Origin: CAYVTD01 sp964454445
GTDB lineage: Bacteria; Bacteroidota; Ignavibacteria; Kapaibacteriales; UBA2268
Assembly (NCBI GenBank): GCA_964454445.1
Contig: CAYVTD010000025.1
Span: 1-49,457, forward strand
Direction of reading: 5' to 3'
DNA: 49,457 nt
Shown here piece by piece: positions 27,042 through 36,796 of the stretch (positions are counted from its first letter, which is position 1; each line of letters opens with the position of its first letter). The position numbers were made by a program, and so were the translations under genes. The notes under the pieces were generated by a model. It was not told the DNA's origin. It saw only the letters and a list, made by a program, of their open reading frames with translations, and made no database searches.

Positions 27042-28166
27042 ATGAAAGTTAACGGGAAACATTACAGAACTATTTGGCTCGATGAGAAAAATCCGAACAT
27101 TGTAAGAATAATCGACCAGAGGAAACTGCCTCATATTTTTGGAATTGTCGGTTTGCATAAGGTCGAGGATTTTCAGCGAGCTATAAAGGAAATGTATGTC
27201 CGCGGAGCGCCACTTATCGGAGCAACTGCTGCTTATGGTATATATATCGCTACTCTCAATGCTCCACATAATAACAACGCCGGTTTTAATGATTATATCA
27301 AACAAGCAGCTTCTAAATTGTTAAATACTCGCCCTACTGCTGTGAATCTTGCTTGGGCTGTTGAAAAACAACTCAATAATATTTTTAAAGCTGATAATAG
27401 AAATAATAAAATCCAAGCAGCCCTCGATGGAGCAAATCAAATTGCTGACGACGATGCCGAACAATGTGCTTCTATTGGCAAATTTGGTGCAAAATTAATT
27501 AAGAGAATTTCCGAAGAAAAAAATGGCGATACTGTTAATATATTAACGCATTGCAATGCCGGCTGGCTGGCTACGGTGGACTACGGCACAGCTATTGCTC
27601 CAATTTATGAAGCGGCAAAACAAGGAGTGAAATTGCATGTATGGGTGGACGAAACCCGTCCCCGCAATCAAGGTGCAAAACTGACAGCCTGGGAGCTTGG
27701 ACAAAACGACATTCCTCATACTTTGATCGTCGATAATGCAGGCGGACATCTTATGCAACGTGGTTTGGTCGATATGTGCATTGTTGGAAGCGATAGGACA
27801 AGCTATACAGGCGATGTAGCCAATAAAATTGGAACTTATCTCAAGGCGCTTGCGGCAAAGGACTGCGGAGTGCCTTTTTATGTTGCTCTTCCTTCTTCGA
27901 CAATTGATTGGAAGCTTGAGGACGGGGTAAAAGAAATTCCAATTGAGCAAAGGGGAGGCGAGGAGGTTCGCTATGTCGATGGTTTGTACAATGGCGAAAT
28001 AGTCAATGTTCTCGTTCCGTCTGAAAGCACTCCTGTTGCAAATTATGCCTTTGACGTAACCCCTCGTCAATTAGTAACAGCATTAATTACAGAAAGAGGA
28101 GTTTGCCGTGCCGATAAACAAGATATCATACGTCTTTTTCCAGAGCATAATAATTTGAGTTTATAG
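27042..28166 (+). CDS. mtnA: S-methyl-5-thioribose-1-phosphate isomerase
   Basis: Methionine-salvage enzyme that isomerises methylthioribose 1-phosphate to methylthioribulose 1-phosphate. The 374 residues carry VRGAPLIGATAAYG (sugar-phosphate binding), the catalytic Cys in THCNAGWLAT and the catalytic Asp in GSDRTSYTGDVANKIGTY. EIF2B-alpha relatives lack this Cys/Asp pair, so the assignment is firm. No other salvage genes (mtnB, mtnK, mtnP) are adjacent. Confidence 0.93.
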   Translation: MKVNGKHYRTIWLDEKNPNIVRIIDQRKLPHIFGIVGLHKVEDFQRAIKEMYVRGAPLIGATAAYGIYIATLNAPHNNNAGFNDYIKQAASKLLNTRPTAVNLAWAVEKQLNNIFKADNRNNKIQAALDGANQIADDDAEQCASIGKFGAKLIKRISEEKNGDTVNILTHCNAGWLATVDYGTAIAPIYEAAKQGVKLHVWVDETRPRNQGAKLTAWELGQNDIPHTLIVDNAGGHLMQRGLVDMCIVGSDRTSYTGDVANKIGTYLKALAAKDCGVPFYVALPSSTIDWKLEDGVKEIPIEQRGGEEVRYVDGLYNGEIVNVLVPSESTPVANYAFDVTPRQLVTALITERGVCRADKQDIIRLFPEHNNLSL

Positions 28167-28195
28167 GAAGAGAATTGTTATGAAGTAAATCAAGT

Positions 28196-28828
28196 TTATT
28201 TTTTTGCTCGTTTTTTTCTTTTTGTGAAAAAATAATAAACTAGAAATGCTATGATTATTATTGCTAATATATAATAACCAAAGTGAGAGATGTAATTATC
28301 GGCAATTTGCCAGTTTTTTCCAAAAAACATACCGAGCCAGATTAGCATAGCATTCCAAATAAGCGCTCCAAAAGCAGCAAGGAACCAAACATTTGTTATT
28401 TTCATCTTGGAAATACCTGCAACGAATGAAATAACAGCCCGCGTTCCCGACAAAAATCTGTTAATGAAAATAATGGAATATCCATATTTTCTGAACCATA
28501 TTTGAGATTTTTCGATAGCATCTTGCGAAATAAATTTAAAATATTTTGATTCTATCAAAGCAACACCGTATTTCTCCCCTGCATAAAACATTAGTAAAAA
28601 TCCGATTGTTGAGCCAATGGTAGATGCTAAAAGCAAGGGGATAAAATCCACAGTTCCTGTACAGACAAGTGAGCCACAAAAAATTAAGATGGTGTCGCTT
28701 GGCGATGGAGGAAATACATTTTCGAGGAATGTTATAAATAAAGAAAATAGAAGAATTGAATACCAAGGAAGTTGTTTAACAAACTCGATTATTGAATAAA
28801 CACTTCCCGACAATATGTCTTCAATCAT
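28196..28828 (-). CDS. DedA-family membrane protein
   Basis: The ATG at 28828 gives 210 residues; a TTG 19 codons upstream is a weaker alternative. It has about five hydrophobic segments. Family motifs are ENVFPPSPSD near the N-terminus (usually ENxxPPIPSE) and RFLSGTRAVISFVAGISKM (the R-x3-G-x-R...AG motif). The C-terminus is very basic (KRKKRAKK). DedA proteins are implicated in membrane-potential homeostasis and in lipid carrier flipping (undecaprenyl phosphate, in recent work). It converges with mtnA. Confidence 0.85.
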   Translation of the reverse strand: MIEDILSGSVYSIIEFVKQLPWYSILLFSLFITFLENVFPPSPSDTILIFCGSLVCTGTVDFIPLLLASTIGSTIGFLLMFYAGEKYGVALIESKYFKFISQDAIEKSQIWFRKYGYSIIFINRFLSGTRAVISFVAGISKMKITNVWFLAAFGALIWNAMLIWLGMFFGKNWQIADNYISHFGYYILAIIIIAFLVYYFFTKRKKRAKK

Positions 28829-28988
28829 ATTTTGTTTAATTACACAAAAAAATGCAAATTTAACTATTCGTCGCTTAAATGGCAAATAAAAGGTATAATA
28901 TGATCAAATCTATTACTAAAATTGCTTTGGAAAAAGCACTTAAGTAGTTGAAATAGACAGCTAGTTTAAAAAATAATAATTTCTACTA

Positions 28989-31847
28989 TTATCTTCCATT
29001 TTCATTGATGATGGCTGAGGGTACATCATCGTCGATGAAATAAACTGTACCTGCTTCGGCTTTAAATCGACAATCTATTCTTAATGTAAAATTGCCTCTA
29101 ATCGAAAAACTTGAGTAGGTATATACTGATGCTTTCTTATTTATTTCAATATTGTAAAACTTAACTTCGTCGGCATTAGCATAGTTGTTAAGATACTTAT
29201 CAGTTGGACCAGAAAAAATCACTGAGCCATTTTGCGGAAGGAAGCTGCCATTGTTAGCTATTGCCCCATTGTTATATGTAAAATCTCCTTGTATTTCGAT
29301 ATTTCCTATTGGAGTAAAATTATTATTTCCAATATTGTTAATCGTAACATTTTTTAATTTTAATAGCGAGCCAAAACTGTCTGATGTATAAGGAATTAGT
29401 TTCGACTTACCGTCAGTTAGATATAGATTCTTGCATTTAAAACTATTTGAGTTTCCGTTTAAATAGACAGTGAAATTGCCAATGATTACGCCATCGGTCG
29501 ATTCTGGAACTCCATTTGGACTCCAATTGCCGGGGTTATCCCATTTGTTGTCGTTCGCTGAATTGAGGAACAATCGCATCGAAACAGATTGTTTAGGTAT
29601 GCTGACAGGGTTTGGAAATCTTTTTACAATAACTCCAAGTGGTTCGCCTAATAGTTCGCCAATTCCAATGCCACTATTGATAATCTGTGCAACTGTCGAA
29701 CCAGCCAAACAAGTTGTAATATAAGCACTATCTGCACCGGAATTGACGACAATTTGTCCGCCTGAAGCACTCTCGTAAATGACATTGTTAGCGTCAGCCA
29801 AAGTTGTATTGAAACCATTTAAATCGAAATCCCCGTTGTTTATGCTGAGAACAGTTCCGTTGTATGGGTTTCCAAGTGCATCTTCTCCCAAGGTCAAATC
29901 AGCATTGATTTTCATTCCGTTGGCTCTGTTCAGTGTAATTCTTCTTAATTGGGTTATAGCACTTGGTAAACTAAATAGCGCAGTAGATGCAACAACAGAT
30001 AAATCAATATTAGCATAATTATTCCAGGTTTCAAGCTCGCTAGTGATTAGATCCCCACCTATTGACAATCCTGTAATATTTGTGGCGTTGAAAGTGCCGT
30101 TCATTGTAAAATCGGCATTCCCATTGAAAACAACTATCGAATTGGCATTGTTACCTGCATCAAGCACTCCACCAGAAGCCGGTGGGGCATAATTGGATTG
30201 TAAAGTGAGCGTGTTACCATTCACTTGCTATTCGTTAGAACCACTATTGGCAAAAACGAGTCCACCTGTTGTAATTTCTAAATCAGATGATAGTTGAACT
30301 ATTCTGCCTGGATTTGACTGAATGGTAAGTGTCCTCAAATCTGTTATGCTTGCATCCATTGTGAAATTGTTGCCACTTGTGCCAGCTACATATAAATCGA
30401 CATTAGCATTTGTCGAAAAGACTCCAGAAGCATTTGTAAACGAATATGCTCCATGTATATAGACTGATAGATAACTTGCTGTTGGTAAAGCCTTAATAGT
30501 ACCTGTTCCGCTCAAAGTACTGCCAAACGTCAATGTTCTGTTTGCAGCAAGAGCATGATTCATATTCAAAGTACCATTTACAGTCGTTGTTCCATCTATT
30601 TGTAAATCATATTCATTGCTGATAGTGCCTGCAGAAATTGATAAGTTTGAATGTAAATGCAATGGTCCTGAGAGTGTTAGAGTAATTCCTGCACGGTTTA
30701 GAACTAAATTGTTAAGATCAGTTAGAGCAGGAAGATTGCTTATTGTTCCTGCTGTTTGAAAAGTAATGCTTGTGGTTTGATCGGAATTTAAGATAAAAGT
30801 GCTAAAATCAATAGCTGAACTGCTAATCAAAGTGGAATTCCCTGTTGCATCAACTGTTCCTGTTCCAGAAAGCGTTCCATCTACCTGCAATGTTCGCCCA
30901 TTGATGTCCATTGTGCCGTTTGTTATCGTGCAGTTGCCATAGCAGCGTAAGGAGCCCGAAAGAGAAATTGTGCTTCCAACTCTATTTAGGACAAAATTGT
31001 TGAGATTTGTGATTGTTGGTAAACTAGTAATTGCTCCGGTGTTTGATATAGAAAGGTTTGTTGATGAATTTGAGGTGAAAGTGCCTGTAAAATTTATCGC
31101 TCCATTCAAAGTAACGACAGCAGAATTTGCATCGAGAGTGCCATTTCCGGAGAATTCGCCGTTTATACTAATCGAGTTTCCAGCGTTTAAATCCAAAGTT
31201 CCGCCAATCGTAGCATCATTGCCTACAACAATAATGTTGCCATTGAAATCGAGTGTTCCGCCACTAATTTGCAGATTGCTGTTGACATTTAGATCTGCTC
31301 CGTTAAAGGTATATGTTCCATTTGTGATTGTAAGGTTTTGGGCAATTGTAATGTTATTAGCCGTGAACGAACAAATGGAATTTCTCGATAGGACAAGGTT
31401 GCGAAGGTTCCTGTCTGTCCCGGGAAAGCCGGTAATTGTGCCTGCGTTTTGAAATGTTAAGTCAGTAGTAGCGTCAGTTATAAATGTCAAACCTGAAAAG
31501 TTGGCATTTCCTTCCAATATTAAAATTGAACCGGAGCTTGCAAGAACGCCACCTGTTCCACCAAGTGCGCCCGATACCTGAAGAGAATTGCCATTTTGAT
31601 CTAGAGTGCCATCAATCGTTAGATTATTGGGATTTACTCCTGCTGTTATGGTAATGGTATGTCCAGAAGTAATTACAACATTATCGCCTGAGTTTGGACC
31701 AGTTCCATTATCCCAATTTAAACCAGCCCAAGCTCCGCTTCCAGTCGAAGTAACCGTAGCGGCATAAATATTCATCTTGCTTGCGAGAAGCAATAGAATT
31801 AAGAGACCGTAAATAGTAAATCTTTTCAGTTTTTATCTAATCTTCAT
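28989..31847 (-). pseudogene. Secreted beta-repeat adhesin-like gene with two in-frame stops
   Basis: From the ATG at 31847 one frame runs for 953 codons, broken by TAA at codon 5 (31833-31835) and TAG at codon 540 (30228-30230). After the first stop the frame encodes a basic plus hydrophobic signal peptide (KLKRFTIYGLLILLLLAS). Repeats of about 80-100 residues follow, with recurring LxxLxNLVLNRxG and DINGRTLQVDGTLSGTGTV motifs, the parallel beta-helix style of surface adhesins. A near-cognate start (CTG at 31829 or TTG at 31793) could still give the first half, and GTG at 30224 the second half. The 3' end stops without a T9SS sorting domain, and none is found in the following 100 bases. It is probably a decayed cargo protein. 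Confidence 0.7.
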
Positions 31848-32076
31848 TTTTTTTTGATAATTAATATTCAATTCTTATGGTAAATCATAACAATTAATGA
31901 TTATAGATTAATCGACAATAATTCTGATTTCTTGAGCTTCTAACTTATAACCTTTAGAAAAATTTGGCATAAGAAATGAATGTAACTTTTTTTAACTCCT
32001 AACGAGTGATATAACAAAATAATGATAAGTCAAATTTGTCTATATTCGATTATGAAATATAATTATTATAAACAAA

Positions 32077-33927
32077 ATGCCGGTACTCAATTTTTTGGAT
32101 AGATTGCAAGCTGGTCCTGTCCTTTTTGATGGGGCAATGGGCACTGAGCTATACAGCCGCGGTGTATTCATTAACAGGTGTTTTGAGGAACTAAACTTAG
32201 TAAATCCCGATTTAGTCAGCAAGATACACGATGAATACAAAAAAGCAGGTGCGGATGTCATTGAGACCAACACTTTCGGCGCCAATCGCAACAAATTGAA
32301 ATCGCATCAGCTTGCCGACAAGGTATATGACATCAATTTAAAAGGTGCGCAAATTGCAAAATCTGTCGCAAACAACGAGATTTTTGTTGCCGGCTCTGTA
32401 GGACCTTTGGGAATGCGTATCGAACCTCTCGGTTCAGTTTCACGCGAAGAGGCGAGAGCTTTTTTTAAAGAACAGTTGCAAGGTTTAATCGATGGCGGTG
32501 TCGATTTGTTCATTCTCGAAACTTTCGTCTATCCCGAAGAACTGAAAGAAGCTGTCAAAGCAGTTCGAGAAATGTCGCAGCTACCTGTCATAGCCCAAAT
32601 GACCATCGACGAGAGCGGTACTTCGCTAACAGGCGCACAACCCGAAATCCTAATTAAAGAAATAGAAAGTTTCGAGCCAGATGTTATCGGTGTTAATTGC
32701 ACGGTCGGACCACAAGTTATGCTTTCCTGGCTCGAAAAAGTTCGCGATTTGACTACTAAGCCTATTTCAATAATGCCAAATGCAGGCAGACCCAGAAACA
32801 TCGATGGGAGGAACATTTATCTTTGTTCCCCTGAATATCTTGGCGAATATGCCAAGCATTTCGTCCAATCTGGGGCAAATTTAATTGGTGGCTGTTGTGG
32901 CACAACTCCTGCGCATATCAAACGTATGCGCAACACTTTAAATGCCATTAAGCCTTTAGAGAAAAAGTCTAAATTTCAAATCTCCGATTTCAAACAACCT
33001 GACAATGTCGAAATCATCACAACCGAGAAAAAGAGTCGTCTTGCTCGTCGCTTAAACGACCAGCATTTTGTTGTTTTTACCGAAATTCTCTCTCCTTATG
33101 GCGTGTCTCTCGAAAAAGAACTCGAAAAGGCACGGGAATTATGTTTTTACGGTATTGATGCCATCAATATTCCGGATGGACCACGTGCAAGCTCCAGAAT
33201 GTCTGCTCTTGCCCTTGCTGTTAAGATACAACGCGAGGTAGGTATCGAGCCGGTGCTTCATTATGTTTGCCGGGACAGGAACGTTATCGGAATGCAGTCC
33301 GATTTGCTTGGTGCTTATGCCCTTGGCTTGAAAAATATCCTTGCAATTACCGGCGATCCTCCTAAATTAGGCAATTATCCCGATGCAACTGCCGTCTTCG
33401 ATGTCGATTCCATTGGGCTTGTTAATATTATAAATCGATTAAATCATGGAATGGACATTGCCGGTAATCCCATTGGCAAGCCTACCGGGTTTTTTACCGG
33501 CGTAGGAGCTAATCCTGGAGCTATTAACATTGATGATGAGCTAAGGCGTCTTTATTGGAAGATAGATGCCGGCGCAGAATACATCGTTACCCAACCCGTC
33601 TTCGACCTCGATGTTTTCGAGAGCTTTATCAAGAAAACAGAACATTACCACATTCCAATTATTGCTGGTATTTGGCCCCTCGTATCACTTCGAAATGCCG
33701 AGTTTATGAACAACGAAATTCCTGGGATCACTGTTCCCAAAGAAATCCTTGACCGAATGAGTAGATTTGAGAATGACAAGGAGGCAAGTCGTGCCGAGGG
33801 CATTGCTATCGCGAGGGAAACACTCCATAAAATCAAAGATATGGTCAAAGGTTTGCAGATTTCCATGCCTTATGGCAGAGTGCAAACTGTTTTTGATATT
33901 CTCGAGGGGGTTAAAGATAGATTATAA
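32077..33927 (+). CDS. Bifunctional homocysteine S-methyltransferase / methylenetetrahydrofolate reductase
   Basis: The N-terminal half (about residues 1-290) is a BHMT-like homocysteine methyltransferase: it starts LFDGAMGTELYSRG and has zinc ligands in GVNCTVGP and in LIGGCCGTTP. The C-terminal half (about 325-616) is MetF-like, with FTEILSP, LAITGDPPKLG (flavin/folate site) and EYIVTQPVFD. The 616-residue fusion matches YitJ-type proteins. It would make methyl-THF and a methyl transfer to homocysteine possible in one chain. MTHFR is usually FAD-dependent and the methyl donor for the N-terminal domain is uncertain. No SAM riboswitch was seen in the 229-base leader. Confidence 0.9.
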   Translation: MPVLNFLDRLQAGPVLFDGAMGTELYSRGVFINRCFEELNLVNPDLVSKIHDEYKKAGADVIETNTFGANRNKLKSHQLADKVYDINLKGAQIAKSVANNEIFVAGSVGPLGMRIEPLGSVSREEARAFFKEQLQGLIDGGVDLFILETFVYPEELKEAVKAVREMSQLPVIAQMTIDESGTSLTGAQPEILIKEIESFEPDVIGVNCTVGPQVMLSWLEKVRDLTTKPISIMPNAGRPRNIDGRNIYLCSPEYLGEYAKHFVQSGANLIGGCCGTTPAHIKRMRNTLNAIKPLEKKSKFQISDFKQPDNVEIITTEKKSRLARRLNDQHFVVFTEILSPYGVSLEKELEKARELCFYGIDAINIPDGPRASSRMSALALAVKIQREVGIEPVLHYVCRDRNVIGMQSDLLGAYALGLKNILAITGDPPKLGNYPDATAVFDVDSIGLVNIINRLNHGMDIAGNPIGKPTGFFTGVGANPGAINIDDELRRLYWKIDAGAEYIVTQPVFDLDVFESFIKKTEHYHIPIIAGIWPLVSLRNAEFMNNEIPGITVPKEILDRMSRFENDKEASRAEGIAIARETLHKIKDMVKGLQISMPYGRVQTVFDILEGVKDRL

Positions 33928-33952
33928 CTTTTAGCAACTTTGAAGAAAAAAA

Positions 33953-33987
33953 TAGATGGGCTACACTTTCATAGTATAGCCCATCTA
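33953..33987. terminator. Bidirectional intrinsic terminator
   Basis: An 11-bp perfect stem (TAGATGGGCTA/TAGCCCATCTA) encloses a 13-base loop. On the minus strand it is followed by seven T residues, a good terminator for the leftward T9SS gene. On the plus strand the following bases are AATTTAG, weaker for the methyltransferase fusion. It sits exactly between the two convergent stops. Confidence 0.8.
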
Positions 33988-34014
33988 ATTTAGTTATTCT
34001 TTGAAATCTAATTC

Positions 34015-36525
34015 TTATCTTACAATGCTTAACGGTGAAACAAATACCTTTGTTCCGCTTAAAACTTTTATGAAATAAGCACCTGAAGGCAGATTGCTCG
34101 TATCGAAGCGAATGATTGCATTGCTGGACGGTGTTTGTGCATTGAAGTTGCTAACAATTGAACCATAAGAATTGACAATTTGAACATTTGAAACAGCAGA
34201 GCTTGCATTGAAAGAAATGCTTACTTCTGATGAAGCTGGCTGCGGATAGACATTCATACCGGGAAGGTTAACGAGTTCATCGACGCTTGTAGTTTGTTGA
34301 GAAAGCATAATGGTTAGATCGTCCAAAGCTCCCAAGCTATAATCGCTTTCAATACTACCTTCATAACTATCATAACCGACAAGGTCAACATTCAAAGAGT
34401 AATCTCCTTGACCAATTTCAGAAAGTTCGAAATCGCCTTTCTCGTTTGAGAAAGTGTAATCGGTAATAAGTCCGTTGTTATCTTTAATATAAACAAGCGA
34501 GCCTGCAAGGGGAGTGCCGGTTTCAAGAATGCCATCAACCTTGCCAATGGCGCCGCCACGTTCGATGACTCTGCCTTTTAATTTCATTATACCGCCTCTA
34601 CCTTCCCGAAGCTGATGGGTAAATCCAAAAATTATATCTAACATATTTTTGCCAACATTAATGAGCTTGGAATCTCTCCATTTTTGAACGACAATATCAT
34701 TGTTATTGTAATAACCCGGCAGGTAAGCTCTATCTGTCGGAACTGATAAAACGATATATTTGCCATAAACAAGATTGTCGAAACGAAATTCACCTTCTTC
34801 GTTTGTTTCAATAGTGCGTTTGAAACCTCTTAAGTTGTGTTCTCCATCTTGAGGCTCGACAAGATAAGCAACAACGAATGAATGTAGTCCATTTCCTTCT
34901 TCATCTTTGACCTTTCCGGGGAAACCACCTAATTGAGTAGCTTTTCTTTTCAAGAAAAAGTTGACATCTTCAATGTCTTTATTTAATTCGAGAATTTTTG
35001 CTTCCATCGGTGATTGAACATCATCGAAATACTCTGGAATATACATAATACTGTTCATCATTGACACAGCATGGGCAATGTATGTATATGTGTTAGGCAG
35101 AGATATAGAATAGTTGCCTTTTTCGTCGGTTCTGGTTATAAACCTGCCTTCAGCATTGTCTATTCTATTGTAAAGTTTTTCAACAGCAAAGAATTCGACC
35201 ATAGCCAGCACTGGCTCTTTAGTTTCTTCGTCGAGAACTTTCCCGGTAACTTTATAAAAATCTGGTTTTTTGTATCTTTCGACAAAGAAATCGTACTGCT
35301 CTTTTGTATCACACTTTACGGTAATGACTTTGGCTTCTCTCATTGTTCTTGCATTATGATACCATTGCTTATAAAAATCCTTACCTTCGATGGTAAGATA
35401 ATAGTTACCTTCAGGCAAATTCAATTTATAATTTCCATTGTCAATCTTGGTTGTGAAAACCGGGGGATTATTCGGGTTTTTATCGACAAGCCAAGCTCTA
35501 ACAAGTGCTTCCTGAACTAAAGTATTATCGTTATAGGTTGCAACACCAAAAACAAATCCGCAGGGATCCCAATCATCTTTTCCAACTTTTATGTTATATT
35601 CAGCTACATCAAAAATTTTCGGGTCACAAACAAGATATGCCTTTATAACAAAATTAATCAATCCTTCTTTTACAGGAGTTATCGTGATTATGCCATGTTC
35701 TTCATCTAATACCACTTCTTTAGTTTTTGTTAGCAGTTCAAATTTAATTGGGCATTTGACATTGCTGTATGCTTCTAATTTAATGGTAATCGATTCGCCA
35801 ACATGCAAAAAAGGAATATGAATTTCTCCGAGCTTAACAAATGGCTTCTCATCAACAACGTTAATATGAAACTTCTGGATATCAAAAGCTTCTTTTTCGC
35901 AAGTGGAATATGCACGTACCTCGATTTCATAAGTGCCTAATTCTGTTGGGATCCATTTGATAAGTCCTGTTTCTTTGTCAATAGTCATACCTTTCGGCGC
36001 TTCGGAAATAAATTCGTAATTTACAGGACATCTTACGTTTGTATTAGCTTGCACTTGATATGAATATTTGGTATTAATAATTGCTTCATTCTTTGGCTGG
36101 GAGAATATTGATACCATTGGCTTGAACTCAATCTCAGTCTGCACAATTTCAGAAGGATCGCTTTCATAAGCAACACCATTTTCGTGTACAACAGATGTAA
36201 CATAGATAGAATACTTACCGTAATTATTTACAGGAATGAAGTAATTGTAATCAAGAACATTTTTATCTGCTCTTATTCTAGTTAAAAACTTGAAATCGCT
36301 TGGGTCGTCGGAATGCTCGTTGGCGATGTAAATCTGGAAAAAATCGGCAAGTGGATCGCGTTCGTCTGCCTGCCATTTCAGCAAAATGCCGGGTATGTTC
36401 CGCTCGTAAGTAGCTTCTGCACTTACGTTTTTTGGCGGATAAGGACTGTTTTCTGACAACAAGCGGCCCGTGGACATTATCATCGTTGCCGCTGCTATCA
36501 ATGCAAATAGAAATAACTTATTCAT
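34015..36525 (-). CDS. Large secreted protein with FN3, Ig-like and carboxypeptidase-regulatory-like domains and a T9SS sorting domain
   Basis: The 836 residues follow an AGGAGCC ribosome site. A signal peptide (KLFLFALIAAATMIMS) is followed by an FN3-like domain (about 30-130), two cadherin-like/putative-Ig repeats with GLIKWIPTELGTYEIEV-type signatures (about 140-315), and several carboxypeptidase-regulatory-like beta-sandwiches (GKVLDEETKEPV, KGRVIERGGA). The last 80 residues (VYPQPASSE to FVSPLSIVR) form a type A sorting domain, so it is probably exported by type IX secretion. No catalytic motif is visible; a structural or adhesive surface role is likely. Confidence 0.8.
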   Translation of the reverse strand: MNKLFLFALIAAATMIMSTGRLLSENSPYPPKNVSAEATYERNIPGILLKWQADERDPLADFFQIYIANEHSDDPSDFKFLTRIRADKNVLDYNYFIPVNNYGKYSIYVTSVVHENGVAYESDPSEIVQTEIEFKPMVSIFSQPKNEAIINTKYSYQVQANTNVRCPVNYEFISEAPKGMTIDKETGLIKWIPTELGTYEIEVRAYSTCEKEAFDIQKFHINVVDEKPFVKLGEIHIPFLHVGESITIKLEAYSNVKCPIKFELLTKTKEVVLDEEHGIITITPVKEGLINFVIKAYLVCDPKIFDVAEYNIKVGKDDWDPCGFVFGVATYNDNTLVQEALVRAWLVDKNPNNPPVFTTKIDNGNYKLNLPEGNYYLTIEGKDFYKQWYHNARTMREAKVITVKCDTKEQYDFFVERYKKPDFYKVTGKVLDEETKEPVLAMVEFFAVEKLYNRIDNAEGRFITRTDEKGNYSISLPNTYTYIAHAVSMMNSIMYIPEYFDDVQSPMEAKILELNKDIEDVNFFLKRKATQLGGFPGKVKDEEGNGLHSFVVAYLVEPQDGEHNLRGFKRTIETNEEGEFRFDNLVYGKYIVLSVPTDRAYLPGYYNNNDIVVQKWRDSKLINVGKNMLDIIFGFTHQLREGRGGIMKLKGRVIERGGAIGKVDGILETGTPLAGSLVYIKDNNGLITDYTFSNEKGDFELSEIGQGDYSLNVDLVGYDSYEGSIESDYSLGALDDLTIMLSQQTTSVDELVNLPGMNVYPQPASSEVSISFNASSAVSNVQIVNSYGSIVSNFNAQTPSSNAIIRFDTSNLPSGAYFIKVLSGTKVFVSPLSIVR

Positions 36526-36796
36526 TGAAAGGCTCCTATTTTTTTGTATAACAATAGTTTAAGTCAATAGCCGAAGCTTTTTTCTCATATAAAAATCAAT
36601 TTAATATTTTTATCTAATAACAATTTACTTGTAAAAAAGTTTAATCGTATTTATAAAAAATACACATCAATATAAAAAAAGTTGCAAAAAATATATTTTT
36701 ATTAATACAAAATATTATTTTATTTTAACACTCTATACTAAAGTAATTATTGCACAATCATATATTTAATTAATAGGAAGAAAGTTCGGAGAAACA

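Noticed and set aside
28989..31847. Stop-codon reassignment to explain the adhesin stops
   Set aside because: Two different stops (TAA and TAG) are involved while other genes in the window end normally at TAA, TAG or TGA.
31848..32076. Possible SAM riboswitch before the homocysteine methyltransferase/MTHFR fusion
   Set aside because: The leader is AT-rich and I could not find the paired helices expected of a SAM riboswitch.
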